A DNA stretch of 64,000 bases from Ectocarpus siliculosus (GCA_000310025.1 FN648970.1:215491-279490); one strand, 5' to 3'; positions 12,712 to 23,600 are shown, numbered from the stretch's first letter. Numbers and translations are program-made. The notes: generated from the sequence alone by a model not told the origin.

Positions 12712-15700
12712 GTACACACACACGGCAGTTATGATGTACCAGGTAGTATGCAGAGTTGCTCGGTTTCCAACCCGGGTTGAGACAGAGGAAACACTCAGTA
12801 ACCTAAACACGCAACACCGCTGGGGGGGCAACACCGCATTGGCCAGGGAAGGGAGCCACAAACACAGCTCGTGGCGGATATCATCGCCACTGCTGTTGGT
12901 TTGGCGTGTGGGGAGAGGGATCATCGTTAAACGAAACCTGTGCGCCTGGGGCCAGAAATCTAAACGAACGCGCTCTGATAATCCCAGCGGAGACAGACTC
13001 GGCGTTTTTTTTGTGCAGGCTGTGACAAACGCTTGCGTTTCTGAGTGAACTACAGCCTCCTCGTCGGTGTTAATCTTCACACAAGACGGAGCATGGACAC
13101 AGCTCGTGGCGGATACCTTCGTTATCCCTGTTATTTTCGTGTGTCAGGAGGGGGATGGCCCGGAAACAAAACTGCTGCTGCCCAAGGGGCAAAAAAGAAG
13201 AGAGCCTTTTTAGTGCCCAGCGCCATCCATGGCGTTTTCCCGCAGCATGCCTGCCGAATAGAAGTAAATAGAGAGATGGGAGTCATTGCCATTACAGCAA
13301 AGCAGAAGCACTACAAGTGCATTCGTGTAAGCTATGCAATACCTATGTTCATTTGTGTCGGTGTCAGTGCTGCTGTTAGGTGCCGATCGTTCGAGGTCCC
13401 AGCTCGGAGGTTCTGCTGTTGTGTTGCGAGGCGAGCATGCTCCCCCGCTGTTGATTTATCTGGAGTATGCATACCATATTTTCATGTTTTCAAGAAACTT
13501 CCAGGTGACGCGGATACAAAGTCGTCGAAGATCCGTTCGAAAATGAGACTATTCCGCTAAGGAGGCACTTGAATTGCGCGTGCTGGGTGCTGCGTTGCTG
13601 CCTGGAACACAGAGTGTCTCGCACCTTGCACAGCACCGCAGATAGACTACTGCAAGGTATTGAGTCGTCACCCGCGGCTCATTAGTGCACATCAGAAAAA
13701 TGAGCAGCAGTGGCCCAAGCTTGAGAGGTCAAAATCAGGTAAACCCGATCCGAACACGGCCATTATGGGGTACCCATGTGTTACGCAGCTGGCAGCGCCC
13801 TCCACCATCTCATTGGCGGACCCCCGCCCCTACCCGGCCCTGACCATTCCCGCCGGGTGCACCCGATCTTGCCAACTCACTCACCGGATTTTACTCTCCC
13901 CTATCCGAAAATGGGTGGGTTCTTCAACCAACAGCCCTGTTCTGGGTTGGAAGCGACGCGCTGCAAAGCTCGTGTTAGTAAACTTGATCGACTTCACTGT
14001 CGACGTCGCGAGGGAAGGAATTGCTGAACCCTTCTCGCGATAGAAATACCGCAGGAGGTAGGTGGGGACAAAACGAGATAAAATGAAGAATAAAACAGGC
14101 GTGAGTACTCCCTCCTGTGTGACCCCGAACGGTGCGTCTAGCTAGTTGTAGTGTCAAGTACGCTGAGAAGTGTAAGTGCACATACGCGGCGAACGTGTAG
14201 TGTGCACCGAAGAGGAGTAAGCAGGGGGCATGTCGCCCCGGTGGTCTAGTTGGTACCCTCGACACCTTCTAGAGGTCAGGTGAGGGGTTCAAATCCCGGC
14301 GTAAGCGAGCTTATCTTGCAAAGAAAGTGAGTTTTTCTCTCGCTTCCGCTCCTGGCATAGTGGATAGCGCTAGTTCGTGTGTACACCGAGGGAAGAGAGT
14401 GCTGAACTCTTCTCGCATTAAAAATCGAAGGCAAACTACCGCAGGAGGGGAGGGTAGAGAGGGGCTCTTCTGTGTGACCACGGGTTGGAGTAAGCGGCAC
14501 TAGTGCTGTGAGCGCTGATTTGAAGTGAAGACAAAAAAAAAAAAAAAAAGCAGGGGGCGCCAGAGATGGGACGAGAAAAAAAAAATGCAAGAGCAGACCA
14601 TGCTCACGAACACACGTCAGCAACGCGCCCCGCACCCGAATTCCGAGACGCTTCCGACGGCGGGCGGAGGCGGACACACCGCCGTGTGCACCCGATCTCG
14701 CTCGTTTCTCGTTTCGGAGAGAGAAGGCCAGGCGGCGGACGGATACCTGTGCGGCAGAAGAGGTCTCTATCTTCACATGAGATTTCTGCTGACTGTGGTG
14801 GGTCGGACGTGCCGTCTCCTACTGACCCATATTCACCCAGACTTTCATTCACACACCTTTGTTTACGATCTGCATGAACGTAACAATAAACCGCAGTCAT
14901 TCGATACGTGTGTACACCACACGTGCTATTGTGTACACATCCATACGACGTACCTCGCTGGACCAAATATAATGTGCAAAGCATCCACGAGAACATGCAA
15001 CATGAAGTCACAAACGTTCAACCATATATTGTTCCAGACTGTTGCCCCAATTTCTTCAAAGACCACCAAAGTTCCAGTAAATGATTGCATGTCTCGGGGA
15101 TGCCGTGCACATAGACTACATGTGGTCGCCGTAAGTTGCGTCGTGTCGATGTGTACACAACAGCAAAGATAGGGACTAAGCACGTGTAGTGTACATTCGT
15201 ATCGCATGTTCTGCTGTAACATGGTTGTGTTCATGCATCGTACATCGTACACAAACGGTGTGCAAAAGAAAGTCTGGGTGAAATGCGGTCCGGGTCAGTA
15301 GGAGAAGGAGGCATTGTCTTACTGTGTTCAACGAAGAAGGAAACACGTATGTATGTATGAAACAACCAATCAATGACGAATCACATCAACCATCGAACAC
15401 GTTACATGCAGTAGATTTGCAGCGAATGAGCACCACCTTTTTACCCATCACAACCACCGAGGGAAGAGAGTGCTGAACTCTTCTCGCATTAAAAATCGAA
15501 GGCAAAGTACCGCAGGAGGGGAGGGTAGAGAGAGGGGCTCTTCTGTGTGACCACGGGTTGGAATAAACGGCACTAGTGCTGTGAGCGAATATTTGAAGTG
15601 AAGAACAAAAAAAAAACAAAAAACAAAAAAACACCCCAACCAACCTGTTTTGACCCCACCTCCCCCTCCACTGCTGCCCTAAACATCGGCCATCAACACC

Positions 15701-18080
15701 ACAACCCCCCCACCAAGACATGAGCGATGAACGGCTCCTGCCACCATCCCATAGCATGCACCATACGACATAAATTAGGACGCGGGTATGGATGAACGGT
15801 TGTTGCCATCATCCCTTGGCATACGGCGTAAGACACAAAAATAAGTAGCAGTCGTGGCTCGGACGTGTAAGGTAACAAGAGGAGGCCCCGATATAAGAAG
15901 GTCGAACCCGGTTGTCACGGACTCGATCCGCTACAAGTAGACCGGACCGGATCACCCCACTGTAGAGGGGGTTGACCCCACTATACAGGGGGAGGTTGAT
16001 CCCACTGGGGGGCTGTCAGTTTGGGACTGCTGTCCTTTCACTCACACATAACACATTCCTCACAACAAACGCGGCAGGAATAGAAAGAGGAGCTGCCACA
16101 AAATATTAGGCAATTTTGGGGGAACTGGTGGGAAAATGCATAGGAGGATGCAAGGATAATGAGAGCGCTCCAGAAACGAACACACGCGTGTGTGCGCAAA
16201 GTAACAACCTTGGTACGCACGTTCCTCTGATGCTACCGTCTCTATCTTAAATCTGGAGAGTAGCTTAGCCTCCCCACAACGCCCCCTCACGGGGTACCAG
16301 ATCGTGTGGCCTTTTTAAGCATTTTCTGTGTTCCATTGCACTGAGACTGGCGCACATTCATTCAGCTAGTTGGCGCTGTCGTGCTGACCCGAGTGGGCCT
16401 CTTGCGTTGTCTTTTCATTTCAGCGGTCCCCAACAACCACCAACGTCATTTTCAACCAACAACAAAGAACATTTACTTTTCTCGACAACACTGGTACTTT
16501 TCGAGCGACTTATTGCGGCGGTGAAATATGGGGCCAGTTTTTTCAAGCAGCGGTGCGGCGTTGTTACCCGCCGTCTCGTCAAGAGTTTTCCACACTCACT
16601 AGTACAGTATTGTACAATCGGTGGATTTGCACATCCTCTTCGATTGTGCGGAGGAATCGAAATCGGTTCCAGGGTGTGTGGTTTGTTTGGGGGTGTACAG
16701 TAGGAATCATATCTCGACTCACATTTCGATATAAGAATACAAGAAGAATCGGATCTACCCAAATCCGACCTGAAATGGCCTGCGTGTCTTGACGGCAGAT
16801 GTGCCTAATGGAAACGAATCATCCCTGTATTCCACCTCCAAGAACCCGAGAGGTCCGCTGCTTGCCAACTGCCAGTAGATGGCTGTTGTGACGTGCTGTT
16901 GTGACGTGGCCACACCACATGGGGAGCTATCGCTCCTGAGAAGCACACACCAAAACGTGTACATGGGCCTCTGTGCGGTTCTGACACAATTCCTATGCAT
17001 GTGAGCCTTTGAATCGAGCCTCGTCCAACGGAAAAGCCGTCAATTCGTCTGTGCACTGAGGTTCGACAACCAACGGGAGATTGCCCCCACAGACCACACG
17101 TTTTTTTTGGGCGCCAGTCACGTGCAACAGCGCTGATGCGCAGTCACCCTCCCTTTGGATTGGCTTTTTGTGCTCCCTCCCTCGTCTGTGTTCGGCGGTG
17201 GATGGAGTTCGTGTGGATGGAGGCAGGTGGGTACGCGCCGTGCATGCGAGTAGACCGTGGTCCCGCAACTATGTATGGTGGCGGTTAACCCAAATCGGGA
17301 TTCGATTTAAAGATGAAGATTTCACCATTTTTCAAAACCCGATTTGGGTTGGGGTCATCCTGTTTTAAGTCCGAAAGAAGAGTGGACCGGTGGAATAACT
17401 GTTGTTCGGCCAATCAACAAGAGAGTTCTTTGGATCTTGCGGTCTATAACCAAATCTGAATGATGTGAAATCGAGATATGACTGCTGGCCCTTACGTCAT
17501 GTCACCTATTCAAGTGCGTGCGGGAACAGAATTGCACGCATTTGCCATCAAATGCCATATATATGCACCAACTTGTATGCACGAATGAATACATATGCAA
17601 TTCAATTATATATACATACGCACCTGCCCAGAGGAGTTGCAGATTATGTTGAATCTATCGTCAACACCTCAAGCAGACGGGATACCTCAATATGTCGACT
17701 GCAAGAGAGCGAGAAAGATCCCACATGTATCGGCGCTGCGTTCAACCGTTGCGTGCGCGTTTTGCGAAACAAAAACAATGCGCAATTCATTTCTTGCGCA
17801 GCAACTATTGGAGGGTACGCCGGGTCGTAGGGAACACGGAGGTCGGCACAGCATGGTGTATGCAAAGAGCGAAAGCTTGCCATTCCTGTGCCATTCATTC
17901 ATGTGTTCTGTCTCGACTCCACTCAGCTCATCAGCTCATTAGGAACAATAGCCAGCCAGTCGGCACTAACAGTCTGCGATCCTTCTACAACTCTCATGGT
18001 CATGATGAGGAGGGTCAAGCTCGGACGCTGGTGCGACTCACCCCTTCCTTCTCTAGGCGTCTTCGAGCGGTCCCAAACAT
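1..18080 (-). CDS. SulP-family transporter, second tandem copy (copy A), 5' part only, continues beyond the left edge
   Basis: Paralogue of the transporter at 28.7-57.1 kb. Exons in the window: 18042-18080 (start, [13 protein letters not shown], identical peptide to copy B with synonymous changes), 3149-3430, 2436-2491, 1799-1889 and 1092-1185. Every splice site and phase matches copy B. Exon 2 carries [18 protein letters not shown] at the first membrane helix; exons 3-5 read [28 protein letters not shown] and [12 protein letters not shown]. The next exon should lie just left of position 1, since position 1 falls inside the intron that in copy B separates exons 5 and 6. Differences from copy B include a Glu in helix 1 (GILEPPIM against GILLPPVM) and two more residues in exon 2. 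Intron 1 is 14.6 kb against 1.7 kb in copy B because of a block of mobile elements. No stop or broken site is seen, so it may be active; its 3' part cannot be judged. Confidence 0.87.
690..745. repeat. solo M1 left end, SulP-A intron 5
   Basis: ATGACACAAGATATCACCCC and GACTTTCAAAGCTCGATTAC. The same solo end occurs at 52680-52735 in copy B. Confidence 0.5.
1386..1512 (+). mobile_element. SINE-like repeat family S2, copy in SulP-A intron 4
   Basis: Carries the family signature: GTACTCATGTAAA, A-box-like GTAGACCATTGAC, a GGGACG.AGGAGCGATA middle, TTTTTCGCCGGCCCAGGCTA and GATGAACCAGAAGC. The same insertion is found in copy B, so it predates the duplication. Confidence 0.7.
4378..4586. mobile_element. 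MITE-like element M1, SulP-A intron 1
   Basis: Left end TGACAGAAGATATCAGACCC and TTTTTCAAGGCTCGATTACT; right end ATTCAAAATCGGTCCAGGGG. Interior carries GCCGTCTCGTCGAGAGTTTT. Confidence 0.7.
4660..6950. other. unassigned stretch inside the copy A-specific block
   Basis: No gene recognised. A minus frame at 4547-4951 contains [11 protein letters not shown], faintly like a PIF1 helicase P-loop, but without a full Walker A or neighbouring motifs. Beyond 5160 the sequence is AT-richer with short frames only. Confidence 0.4.
6971..7800 (-). pseudogene. Penelope-like reverse transcriptase fragment, frameshifted
   Basis: Minus-strand RT fragment. In order it reads [40 protein letters not shown], then RKRYTDGIF at the catalytic box, followed after a +1 shift near 7410-7425 by a frame with [24 protein letters not shown] and a Cys-rich stretch. 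The Y-Q-x-x-G-I-x-M-G-T / A-P-x-L-A-N core and the NFLDMQI motif are typical of Penelope-like elements. The usual Y-x-D-D box is YTDG, so the second catalytic Asp is lost; together with the frameshift this is a dead copy. No GIY-YIG endonuclease was recognised downstream. A second minus-strand open stretch at 7840-8088 is adjacent but not recognised. Confidence 0.78.
8700..9440 (+). pseudogene. LINE apurinic/apyrimidinic-type endonuclease domain, broken
   Basis: Reads [12 protein letters not shown] (domain start), [12 protein letters not shown] with the catalytic Glu, [24 protein letters not shown] with the Asp-x-Asn pair, [20 protein letters not shown], then after a frameshift [16 protein letters not shown]. 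The final Ser-Asp-His box is destroyed by a shift near 9440. The motif order is that of the exonuclease-endonuclease-phosphatase fold that nicks target DNA for LINE insertion. Confidence 0.85.
9930..11690 (+). pseudogene. LINE reverse transcriptase and C-terminal region, frameshifted
   Basis: RT motifs in order: [66 protein letters not shown] (first catalytic Asp), [28 protein letters not shown] (catalytic Asp pair intact) and [12 protein letters not shown]. The C-terminal part carries a [18 protein letters not shown] stretch and [20 protein letters not shown], a tail seen in many LINE proteins annotated as craniofacial development protein 2-like. Frame changes near 10405 and 10790 split the domain, although catalytic residues survive. 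The last long frame ends at 11684-11686. Confidence 0.88.
12663..12711 (+). repeat. (AAC)n microsatellite, LINE tail
   Basis: About 16 perfect AAC units directly after GAATGTGAAGAC, the 3' end shared with local SINEs. It explains poly-Asn, poly-Cys and poly-Leu frames on both strands here. Confidence 0.9.
12712..14009. other. unassigned stretch between LINE tail and SINEs
   Basis: No recognised gene. A 15-base word ACAGCTCGTGGCGGA occurs twice (about 12862 and 13098) in similar contexts, hinting at a short local duplication. The 171-codon plus frame at 13045 has no recognised domain. Confidence 0.4.
14010..14175 (+). mobile_element. SINE, diverged copy 3
   Basis: An older relative of the two copies downstream: CGAGGGAAGGAATTGCTGAA, ACCGCAGGAGG and TCCTGTGTGACC appear in the same order, with a body insertion of AT-rich sequence and no A tail. 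Confidence 0.6.
14233..14549 (+). mobile_element. SINE, tRNA-derived head and A17 tail (copy 1)
   Basis: Begins with a tRNA-like head carrying an A box (TGGTCTAGTTGG) and a B box (GGTTCAAATCC) spaced as in a Pol III promoter, but with poor acceptor and T-stem pairing, so not a working tRNA. A second A-box-like stretch (GCATAGTGGATAGCGC) follows near 14355, then a body with GAGGGAAGAGAGTGCTGAAC and TGTGACCACGGG, ending TTTGAAGTGAAGAC and 17 A (14533-14549). Confidence 0.82.
15460..15631 (+). mobile_element. SINE, 5'-truncated copy 2
   Basis: About 170 bases nearly identical to the body of the SINE at 14233: GAGGGAAGAGAGTGCTGAAC start, TGTGACCACGGG, TTTGAAGTGAAGA and an A-rich tail interrupted by C. 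The tRNA head is missing, as expected for incomplete reverse transcription. Confidence 0.85.
16205..16400 (+). repeat. dispersed repeat family R3, copy 1
   Basis: AACCTTGGTACGCACGTTCC, GATGCTACCGTCTCTATCTT, GGAGAGTAGCTTAGCCTCCC, CCCCCTCACGGGG and CACTGAGACTGGCGCA, in the order common to the family. Confidence 0.68.
16521..16690. mobile_element. MITE-like element M1, second copy in SulP-A intron 1, 5' end eroded
   Basis: Has the interior CCGCCGTCTCGTCAAGAGTT and right arm GAATCGAAATCGGTTCCAGG, but only a remnant left arm. With the copy at 4378 it brackets the mobile-element block unique to copy A. Confidence 0.62.
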
Positions 18081-18330
18081 GTTTCTCGGGGTGCGATGGA
18101 TATGTATCTCGGAACCACGACCGGTGCAGTGGGGTAAGTGCGTGGCATGGTGGGTGGCTCAAAACTCAATCATTGCACTGAGCGGCACCGTAAATATTCA
18201 GCGACACATGTTTTCAACACATGCGCATACCCGTCTTATTATATGTCTTGAAATCCCAGCCGGAGCGCCCCTTTCACGCACAAAACTTGCGCAGCAGTGT
18301 TACGCAGCACAGCAGTAGGGAGGAGAGGCA
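18081..18330. promoter_or_regulatory. bidirectional promoter region, copy A
   Basis: 250 bp between the SulP-A start and the orphan Erf4-like exon 1. It shares the identical 22-base block (18252-18273) with copy B, and has a TATTATATG stretch at about 18237-18245 not seen in copy B. Apart from these blocks it is clearly diverged, which makes the preserved block notable. Confidence 0.55.
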
Positions 18331-18412
18331 ATGGCCGCCATCCAGGAACACGAATCCGGGGGCTTGGGAGTGATACGTGTAGAGCCCATTGGAATCAAGC
18401 TGGGCGCCACAG
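18331..18412 (+). pseudogene. orphan duplicated first exon of the Erf4-like gene (copy A)
   Basis: Eighty-two bases identical in layout to exon 1 of the gene at 57332: ATG, 27 codons (MAAIQEHESGGLGVIRVEPI and so on) and a GTGCGT donor in the same phase. Changes from copy B are A9S, V11G and L17V plus silent ones. No counterpart of exons 2-4 was found between here and 28.7 kb on the plus strand, so this is a duplicated start without a body. It might still be transcribed from the duplicated promoter and spliced into something else. Confidence 0.72.
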
Positions 18413-18769
18413 GTGCGTTTGTGTGGCGTGCAATGATATGTGCGTAAGTCTAGTTCCGTCACCATTGTTATGGCACGGCCAAAATAGGTGACAAATACGA
18501 CAAATACATGCATCAAGTCATGTCAACCAAGGAGGAAGACTGCGTGACAACCTCCTATCGTTTTGATGTACAGGAATGAATCACGCACCCGATACGTGTT
18601 CTGGTACATACATGGAGGTAGACATGTGAGCGTGCTTGACCATGGTTATTCGGATTCGGGCTTTATGCCGAGGCAGGTGCCCTTCTGTTCAGTGCGCGTA
18701 TTATCCAGTGATCGTGTGTGCTTGGGATCTGTGTGAGTTGGCTTGGAAAAGCGGTACAGAGGGGGGGTA

Positions 18770-18935
18770 TGGTGCAGGTTGAATAGTGCAGGTGCCCGGT
18801 ATAGTGCAGGTCAAATCTCTGGACACAGACAGTGCCCTCAATAGTGCAGGTCCTGCACTTAGAGGTCGGTCCCGCAATAGTGCATGTTGGGCACCGCGGT
18901 GCCCCGCAATAGTGCAGGTTGGGCACACACAAAGA
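18770..18935. repeat. cluster of AATAGTGCAGGT motifs
   Basis: At least six copies of (A)TAGTGCAGGT within 165 bp, mostly direct with one inverted partner (AGTGCAGGTCCTGCACT), spaced 20-35 bases. Confidence 0.78.
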
Positions 18936-19129
18936 CCAACACAACAATCAAGGGGGGAATCATGGCGTGCAAGAGAGCAAGATCTTCGAGCCAGATGACC
19001 GTCACCACAACAAACGACGCATGGCCCAAGAAGAACTGCAAAAATGCAATTGGTGTGCAAAGGATGACGACAATGATGACGGCGGTGAAGCAAGGAGGAT
19101 GATGATGTCTAAAACAAACTAGAGTGCAA

Positions 19130-19310
19130 GGTAGCAGCCTTGGTAGATGCGTGCAGTTCTCTTCTGCTGCTACCGTTTCTGTCTTTCGTTCGGAGAATAG
19201 CGTAGTTTCCCCATGCCGCCTCTTGTGTTTTTAACCGCACTGAGACTGACGTATTTTCATTGGTCGGCCGGTTAGCGCGGTCGATGCTATAACCCCATAA
19301 CTTGCTTTTT
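19130..19310 (+). repeat. dispersed repeat family R3, copy 2
   Basis: AGCCTTGGTAGATGCGTGCA, CTGCTACCGTTTCTGTCTTT, GGAGAATAGCGTAGTTTCCC, ACTGAGACTGACGTATTTTC and CCGGTTAGCGCGGTCGATGC. Confidence 0.72.
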
Positions 19311-19744
19311 TTTAAAGCGAAGAACCAAGACCAGAATAAGAACCAAAAATAAAAGTACCGACAACAACTAACCCCTAAACCACCAGCTAATGCAACTAAC
19401 CAAAGAGTAATAAAGACACACACACGCACACACATGGACTTCCACCAGGGCCAATCTGTTGGGATCTCTGCGACAACAATAATAGCAATAAAGGTAATTA
19501 TTTTGGGAGTGACGGAGGCGAAGGAAAGGGAAAGGGAAGAAAGGAGGACGAAGACGGCGATGGAGGAGGAAAACATGGAGGAGAGGAAGAGAGCAAAGGG
19601 TTTGAGCCAGATGACCTTCCCCAAAACGAAAGACGCAGGGCTAGGGAAGAACTACCAAAAGATTGTTGTCGAATGATGATCAGAATGGTGGTAGCGAAAG
19701 CAAGGAGGATAATGGTGAAAGTACTCCTAAACGAACTCGAGCAC

Positions 19745-19945
19745 AAGGTAATAGCCTTGGTAGACGCGTGTAGGTTTCCTCTGTTGCTACCGTTTCTGTC
19801 TTTGATCCGACGGATAGTTTAGCCTCCCCCATGCTGCCCCCTCACGGGGTCCCAGTTCATGGCAGATAGAAGTGTGTTTTCAACCGCACTAAGTCTGACG
19901 TCTTTTTATTGGTCAGCCGGTTAGCGCGGTCGATGCAACTAATAA
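19745..19945 (+). repeat. dispersed repeat family R3, copy 3
   Basis: AGCCTTGGTAGACGCGTGTA, TTGCTACCGTTTCTGTCTTT, CCCCCTCACGGGGTCCCAG, CTAAGTCTGACGTC and CCGGTTAGCGCGGTCGATGC. Confidence 0.72.
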
Positions 19946-20519
19946 AAACACACACGGACAGCGGACAAAGCAACACAGAAACAAGGGTACACGTGCGGCT
20001 GCAGACCCGAAGAGGAGCGCTACGCGGAGGCGCACCATGCCTTTCGCGGACGTGATGCGGCGATGATAGCAGCGCATTCCGCTACGCGGGTGCGCCAGGC
20101 AGATATGAGGGAATTTTTCGCGTAGTGCAGGCGGGGGGTCAGCGATAGCGTCGTGGTTGTTTGTTTTCTTGCAGTGCGCTTCCTGTCGTGTTTTTTTTTG
20201 TTTGTTTTTTCTTGCGACATCGAAGGAGGGCAACGAGGACTGAGACGTAGCTTCGTTAGCTACGTATTAATGTAGAAGGGTTGGTTCGCGCGACAGCAGT
20301 TCAGAGTGTCCAGTATACGAGTGCTGAGGCAGGAAGAAAATAACGGTGGAACATTTTTCTACAACAGCTCTGTGTGTGCGACAGGGGGAACCACAAGCGT
20401 CGCGAGACAGTCTGCCCACGCCCATGCTAGGACAGGGCCCAGTACTACTGCAAATCGATCAATTTCGTATCCAGTTAGTCCCGCAAAGCGTGAGCGCCAC
20501 ACCATGAAGTCAAACATCT

Positions 20520-20640
20520 CCTCAATAGTGCAGGACCTGCACTATTGGGGGATATTCGAAACCTCAATAGTGCAGAACCTGCACTCTTCGGAGTAGGGCA
20601 GGTGCCCGATATAGTGCAGGTAAAATCTCTGGACACACCC
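20520..20640. repeat. second AATAGTGCAGG cluster with a 25-bp palindrome
   Basis: CAATAGTGCAGG, A, CCTGCACTATTG at about 20523-20547 is a perfect 12-bp inverted repeat around one base, followed by CAATAGTGCAGAACCTGCAC and then GGCAGGTGCCCGATATAGTG as in the first cluster. Confidence 0.8.
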
Positions 20641-23600
20641 CTGGACTATACCGGGGCCCCTCTATAGTCTAATCAAGAGAAAAGAGGACAACGAAAGCAA
20701 CAACAACCTGCACCTGTGGTCGGACAAGAGACCTGATACAGCACAAAGGTAATTGATTCTGAAGAAAGGGGTCAAACCTCACTACGTCCGGGTTTCAGAA
20801 TCATAAACTGTCGGGTGTGTGTGTTTGGTTTGTTGCATGTGGCTTAACCGTAGTGTGTGTGTGAGTTATTATATGTTGCATGTGGCTTCGGCGGTTTCTT
20901 ATTGGGTGAATCTACTGCAATCAGGGTGGCCCTTGTCAGACCACTATTCCGCCGAAAGTCGAAAATCGAAAATCGAAAATGGCACTGATTGGACAGGGCT
21001 CCAGTGCTCCGCCGCCGGGTTTTCGATCTGGAGGTAATTGTCCCGAATTTTCTCCGGTATGGCAAATCAAAAACGAGCACGAACAGACTCGACATCGAAA
21101 ATCGAAAGCGTGAACAGGAACAAAAAGTTGCTTGGCAGCTGCTTGCCAGGCTCTCTGAAAGTCGTACATGCCGTCATTTCGATACTCGTCAAGCCGCCTA
21201 CAGACTGCTTGGCGATGCAAGTAATAGCTTGACAGAGAGCTGGCATACAGCAGAGCACGGTGCACTTTCATTGAGCGAAATCTGCTCCAAGTTGAGAGAG
21301 ACAGAGTCATCGCCGTGAAATTATTTCCTTGCCCACGGCAGCTGTTTGGGCTTTGCTACATCAGCATGCAGCATTCAATCACACATTGCTCGCTGAGTTC
21401 ACAGCGTATCGATGCGAGACCAAGACCCCCCAACCCACCTGATCATCGCCGACATCCGGCACTATCGCTCGCTGTGTGGGATGCCCTGTCACTCTCATGG
21501 TCATGGTGTGAATCATTGCAACAGACACGTTTAAGGCCTTTGCCGTGTCACCCACAGTGATTTCCACTTTCGATTTCGATGCATCACGATCGGTGTCCGA
21601 GTAGAGCCAACCCGAAATCGAAATCCGATTTTAGATTTGGAAATATCTGGTGACAAGGGCCACCCTCAGAGAAAAAATCACGGAAAAAAACACGTTTCCG
21701 TTTCTTGCGTTGAGATAGACTGAGATACTTTTGCCTATGACGAATCGGATCGATCGGTGAAAACAGCAAGGGGCCAAATAATGCCGCGTGCTCCTTTCAT
21801 GATACGTTTATTTAATGGCATGATCGGGCAGGCGCACCGCGGGCGCTGCAGCATCACTGAGGACGCTAGCAACACCTGCCCGACTCACGTCCAGGTCTAC
21901 TGCAGACATAACCCAGCGGCAGAAGCCAGGTTCAGTCCGTTCTTGTACAAGCCGAGACATTGCATGGCCCCCTCGTCTTCAACTGCTGCTGTTGATACTC
22001 GGGAATGTTTGTCAATTACATGACAAACACGGGAAAACTAGAACGAGTACAGCAGCAGCGTCAAGACCTCCAACGCGCTGATTCTTTTGACTGTCTATAT
22101 GATATTCTCTCCCAGCACTGTTCTGCTTCGAGGGTATTGGGGGCTCGCGTGCTGCTCAAGAAGGTGCGTGAGAGACGTGTGCCACCTCGCCAATCTGCCG
22201 TTTGACACAATGCAGTGAGATGGCCAGCTTTTGGTCGGAGACAGCAACACAAATCCACGGCACCACGTAGCAGTAGAGCAACAGGGCCTCCGACATTCTA
22301 AATATTTCGGATTTGTCATTTAATTGATGCTGGTCCTCAGCGCCGCTGCCGCCCTACGATTGTTGAACTCGTTTACCTTTCGACAGGTGGTGGCCAAAGG
22401 AGGGGGGCGCAGAAGCGATAAATGAGACGGCAAACGGAAGAAATTGCAACCAACACCCAGGTGGCGACACTCGGCCCTGCTCTTGTTGCTGAAAGCAGCA
22501 GGCTGGATGGACGGGGTCTTCATGAGTGCGGTGTCCTTTCTGTCGGGTGCTTCTCTTTGTGCGTTTTCCGCTGCTCTATGGTGAGTAAAACCAAGTCAAA
22601 CTGTTGTATGTCAAACAAAGCGCGAAGGAAACGTATATCTTGGTACGCACATTCTCCCGGCAAAGGTATTGGAGGGTACTTTTGCCGAGTCTCGCCAATC
22701 TCGAGCGAGTCGCATTGGCCCGAAAGCAGCGTTGTCCCCCGGGTAACCCCGGCAGTACTGTAGTACGCTTGAATGCCCTCGCCGGAAGAAATGTCTGTTC
22801 TTGCTTTCTCGTTTCGGATTGTTGATCGTACACGGGTGATATGATCATGATACAGCAACCGAGTGTGGTTACTGTATCAGCGCCTAGGTGACCACACTCG
22901 GACCCGCGTCAACCGGCGTACCCGATGACAACACACGGAGCGGCTGTTTGCCACTGGCAAACTTGTTCTTCCCAAAAATTTACATTGCACGTAACTATTA
23001 CTGCTGTTGGGTAACACATTATTAAGCGGCATAGAGACATCTGGACAGACGACGGTGTTTTCCGGCCAACCCAAGGCGACAAAGCGCCAATCCATGCACC
23101 GCATGATCATCAGGAAATACCCCATGCACCCAAGCGAATACACATGTGCCACGAGGCTATGAACGTTGAGGCACACACAAACAGCGCCGGGAGGATTGCA
23201 CAATGTTGCATAGATCAAGCTGCTGTAACACCACGTGGCAGCAACGGCGGTATCCAACGGCTGTCTTTGAGGCAAACCATGGACGGACATGACCACCAGT
23301 ACATTAGTTGTGAGCTGAAACAAGGCACACAGCGCACGATACGTGTTCCACCCAGAAGCCAGGAGTGCGTAACGATATCCTGCCGGCAGCCGACAGCGAT
23401 CTGTTTCTGACCTCCGACGGGTTTACCCGCAGAGAGGCAACTACAACTCCCGATCTTGACAACACAACACGCAGCAGTTCAGCAGCTCCGCACCTCGCAC
23501 CTGCTGTCTTGTTAGGTACTTTGCCGAACCCGGATCCTATGTGTACGTGCACTCGCCATCGCGCTCCACGGGTTGGCTCCGCCGACCACAGCCACACTCA

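Noticed and set aside
14233-14305. Possible tRNA gene with good A and B boxes
   Set aside because: Acceptor and T stems do not pair and the sequence runs on into a repeated body with a poly(A) tail, so it is a SINE head.
22877-23323. 148-codon minus frame with FVALGWPENTVV suggesting a Harbinger DDE transposase
   Set aside because: Catalytic triad not identifiable and no inverted ends nearby.
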